From positions 1 to 8,303 of the forward strand of contig PCBP01000020.1 in assembly GCA_002730985.1 (NCBI GenBank): a DNA stretch of 8,303 bases, read 5' to 3'. The notes beneath the pieces were generated by a model. It was not told where the DNA came from, made no database searches, and worked only from the letters and a program-made list of their open reading frames with translations. Positions 6,899-8,303 of this stretch are shown piece by piece. This stretch comes from Flavobacteriales bacterium (GTDB lineage: Bacteria > Bacteroidota > Bacteroidia > Flavobacteriales > BACL11). Every line of letters starts with the position of its first letter. Positions within the stretch are counted from its first letter, which is position 1. A program made the translations under genes and the position numbers.

Positions 6899-7479
6899 AA
6901 AGAATAATAGATGTTTTTTCTTCACTATTAGGGTTGCTTATTTTATTTCCTTTATTTGTTTTGCTGTCAATTTTAATAAAGAGTACTTCAATAGGGTCAG
7001 TGTTCTTTATTCAAGAGAGAGTAGGGAAGGATGGAATAATCTTTAAGATGATCAAATTTAGAACAATGTATGTTATGCAGGATACTTGTAGTACAATTTC
7101 TTTAAAAGGGGATGTTAGAGTTACTAAAATAGGTGGTTTTCTCCGAAAATATAAATTAGATGAATTGCCAGAGTTAATTAATGTTTTACTTGGTCACATG
7201 AGTTTGGTAGGACCTAGGCCTGATGTTCTTGGTTATGCTGATCAACTTGTTAAAGCTGATAGAGACATCTTAAAGATAAGACCAGGTATTACAGGGCCTG
7301 CAAGTCTAAAATATTTAAATGAGGAAGAAATTTTAGCTAAACAAGAAGATCCAAAGGCATATAATGATGAGGTGATATATCCAGACAAGGTTAAAATAAA
7401 TTTAGATTATTATAACAATCAAAGTATTTGGCTTGATTTTAAGATTATATTTGCTACAATATTTAGAACCTCTTATTAG
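6895..7479 (+). CDS. PglC-type undecaprenyl-phosphate sugar-phosphate transferase (initiating enzyme)
   Basis: A 194-residue monotopic phosphoglycosyl transferase (bacterial sugar transferase family). It transfers a sugar-1-phosphate from UDP-sugar to undecaprenyl phosphate, the first membrane step of repeat-unit synthesis. Visible are the N-terminal MKRIIDV and a hydrophobic helix (about 8-28) broken by Pro19, as in the re-entrant helix of PglC. Then come FFIQERVGKDG (37-47), KMIKFRTM (51-58), the catalytic Asp-Glu pair D89-E90 in KLDELPEL (87-94), MSLVGPRPD (102-110) and RPGITGPAS (129-137). It is the minimal catalytic-domain form, like PglC and without the extra N-terminal membrane domain of WcaJ/WbaP. 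Small enzymes of this class often use N-acetylated amino sugars such as UDP-diNAc-bacillosamine, which suits the aminotransferase gene next to it. It overlaps the upstream gene by ATGA and the downstream one by TAGTG. Confidence 0.92.
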   Translation: MKRIIDVFSSLLGLLILFPLFVLLSILIKSTSIGSVFFIQERVGKDGIIFKMIKFRTMYVMQDTCSTISLKGDVRVTKIGGFLRKYKLDELPELINVLLGHMSLVGPRPDVLGYADQLVKADRDILKIRPGITGPASLKYLNEEEILAKQEDPKAYNDEVIYPDKVKINLDYYNNQSIWLDFKIIFATIFRTSY

Positions 7480-8303
7480 TGCAAGAAAATAAAAGAATAT
7501 GGTTGTCCCCTCCTCACATGGGATGTAGAGAAAGGGAGTTAGTGGGAGAAGTGTTTGACGTCAATTGGATTGCTCCTGCTGGGCCTCATATTAGTGTTTT
7601 TGAAAAAGAACTTTCTAAGATATCTATAGAATATAATATTGCAGCACTTAGTAGTGGTACTGCGGCTATTCATTTGGCTTTGATTCTAGCTGGAGTTCAA
7701 AAAGATGACAATGTCATATGCTCTTCTTTCACATTCTCCGCATCTGCTAACCCTATTAAATATTTAGGTGCAAATCCTATCTTTATTGACAGTGAGAGAG
7801 AAAGTTGGAATATGTGTCCTGAACTTTTAAATAGAGCAATAGAAGAGGGAATAGAGCATAATAAGAAGCCCAAAGCTATTGTTTTAGTTCATTTGTATGG
7901 GATGGCTGCTAAGCTTGATGAGATAATTACAATTGCTGACAGATTTGATATCCCTATAATTGAAGATGCTGCGGAAGCTCTTGGGTCAAAATATAAGAAT
8001 CAACAATTAGGCACCTTTGCTGATTTTGGAGTTTATTCTTTTAATGGCAATAAAATAATTACAACATCAGCAGGTGGAGCGCTGGTTTGTAAAAATAAGA
8101 ATAAGATTGAAAAAGCTAGATTTTTAGCTACTCAAGCAAGAGATGATGCTTACCATTATGAGCATTCACAGGTGGGTTATAATTATAGAATGAGTAATGT
8201 CTGTGCAGCGATTGGAGTAGGGCAGCTAGAATCATTATCTGATAGGGTGATAAGAAAAAGAGAGATATTCAATTATTATAAGAATGAACTTTCAATTATT
8301 AAA
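7479..8303 (+). CDS. DegT/DnrJ/EryC1/StrS-family PLP aminotransferase, 3' end missing
   Basis: The first 275 residues of a nucleotide-sugar aminotransferase; the frame is open to the right edge, and about 100 more residues are expected. Motifs in order are KRIWLSPPHMG (5-15), NWIAPAGPH (29-37), SSGTAAIHLAL (58-68) for PLP phosphate, FTFSASANPI (84-93), IEDAAEALG (161-169) with Asp163 for the pyridine nitrogen, and YSFNGNKIITTSAGG (186-200) with Lys192 as the PLP lysine. The last is typical of PglE/EpsN-type enzymes. These turn a UDP-4-keto-6-deoxy-HexNAc into its 4-amino form, so this one probably makes a bacillosamine-type sugar for the adjacent phosphoglycosyl transferase. The start is taken as GTG at 7479, inside the overlap TAGTG; the first in-frame ATG (7518) would remove the conserved WLSPPH segment. 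The acetyltransferase and 4,6-dehydratase partners are not in the window. Confidence 0.9.
   Translation, partial: MQENKRIWLSPPHMGCRERELVGEVFDVNWIAPAGPHISVFEKELSKISIEYNIAALSSGTAAIHLALILAGVQKDDNVICSSFTFSASANPIKYLGANPIFIDSERESWNMCPELLNRAIEEGIEHNKKPKAIVLVHLYGMAAKLDEIITIADRFDIPIIEDAAEALGSKYKNQQLGTFADFGVYSFNGNKIITTSAGGALVCKNKNKIEKARFLATQARDDAYHYEHSQVGYNYRMSNVCAAIGVGQLESLSDRVIRKREIFNYYKNELSIIK

Noticed and set aside
1..8303. Mobile elements, CRISPR arrays, tRNA or rRNA genes, phage genes
   Set aside because: No transposase or integrase motifs, no regularly spaced repeats, and no RNA gene signatures were seen; all the long open frames belong to gldN or the polysaccharide operon.

Overview
The window is A+T-rich DNA that looks like a Bacteroidota chromosome, probably a gliding or type IX secretion (T9SS)-bearing lineage such as Cytophagales or Flavobacteriia. 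The evidence is the C-terminal part of a GldN/PorN protein at the left edge, start codons with A/T-rich leaders and no strong Shine-Dalgarno sequences, and a candidate promoter of the TAnnTTTG type. No genus can be named from the sequence alone.

Layout. (1) Bases 3-617 hold the 3' end of gldN, closed by a clear intrinsic terminator at 640-662. (2) Bases 618-872 are non-coding and hold that terminator and a candidate promoter for the next operon. (3) From 873 to the right edge, eight genes lie on the + strand with almost no gaps, apparently as one polysaccharide operon: a Wzz-like chain-length regulator, UDP-glucose 6-dehydrogenase (ugd), a MurJ/MviN-family flippase in the Wzx position, an EpsG/Wzy-like membrane polymerase, a poorly characterised capsule-locus protein with FemAB/GNAT-like features, a TuaG-like family 2 glycosyltransferase, a small PglC-type phosphoglycosyl transferase, and a DegT-family PLP aminotransferase cut by the window edge. 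The aminotransferase appears to start at GTG 7479.

How they work together (inference from families). The phosphoglycosyl transferase loads the first sugar-phosphate onto undecaprenyl phosphate at the inner membrane. The aminotransferase probably helps make an amino-dideoxy sugar, plausibly that first sugar. Ugd supplies UDP-glucuronate, and the GT2 enzyme extends the repeat unit. The FemAB/GNAT-like protein may modify it. The flippase moves the lipid-linked unit to the periplasm, the polymerase joins units, and the Wzz-like protein sets chain length. This is a Wzy-dependent O-antigen, capsule or exopolysaccharide pathway; further glycosyltransferases and nucleotide-sugar enzymes should lie downstream.

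Most of this is a recognisable type of locus, not a new system. The points most worth a second look are the MurJ-type flippase lacking some lipid II-binding residues, the uncharacterised protein at 5332-6153, a perfect 9-bp stem-loop near the 5' end of that gene, and the position of the locus directly after a T9SS gene.
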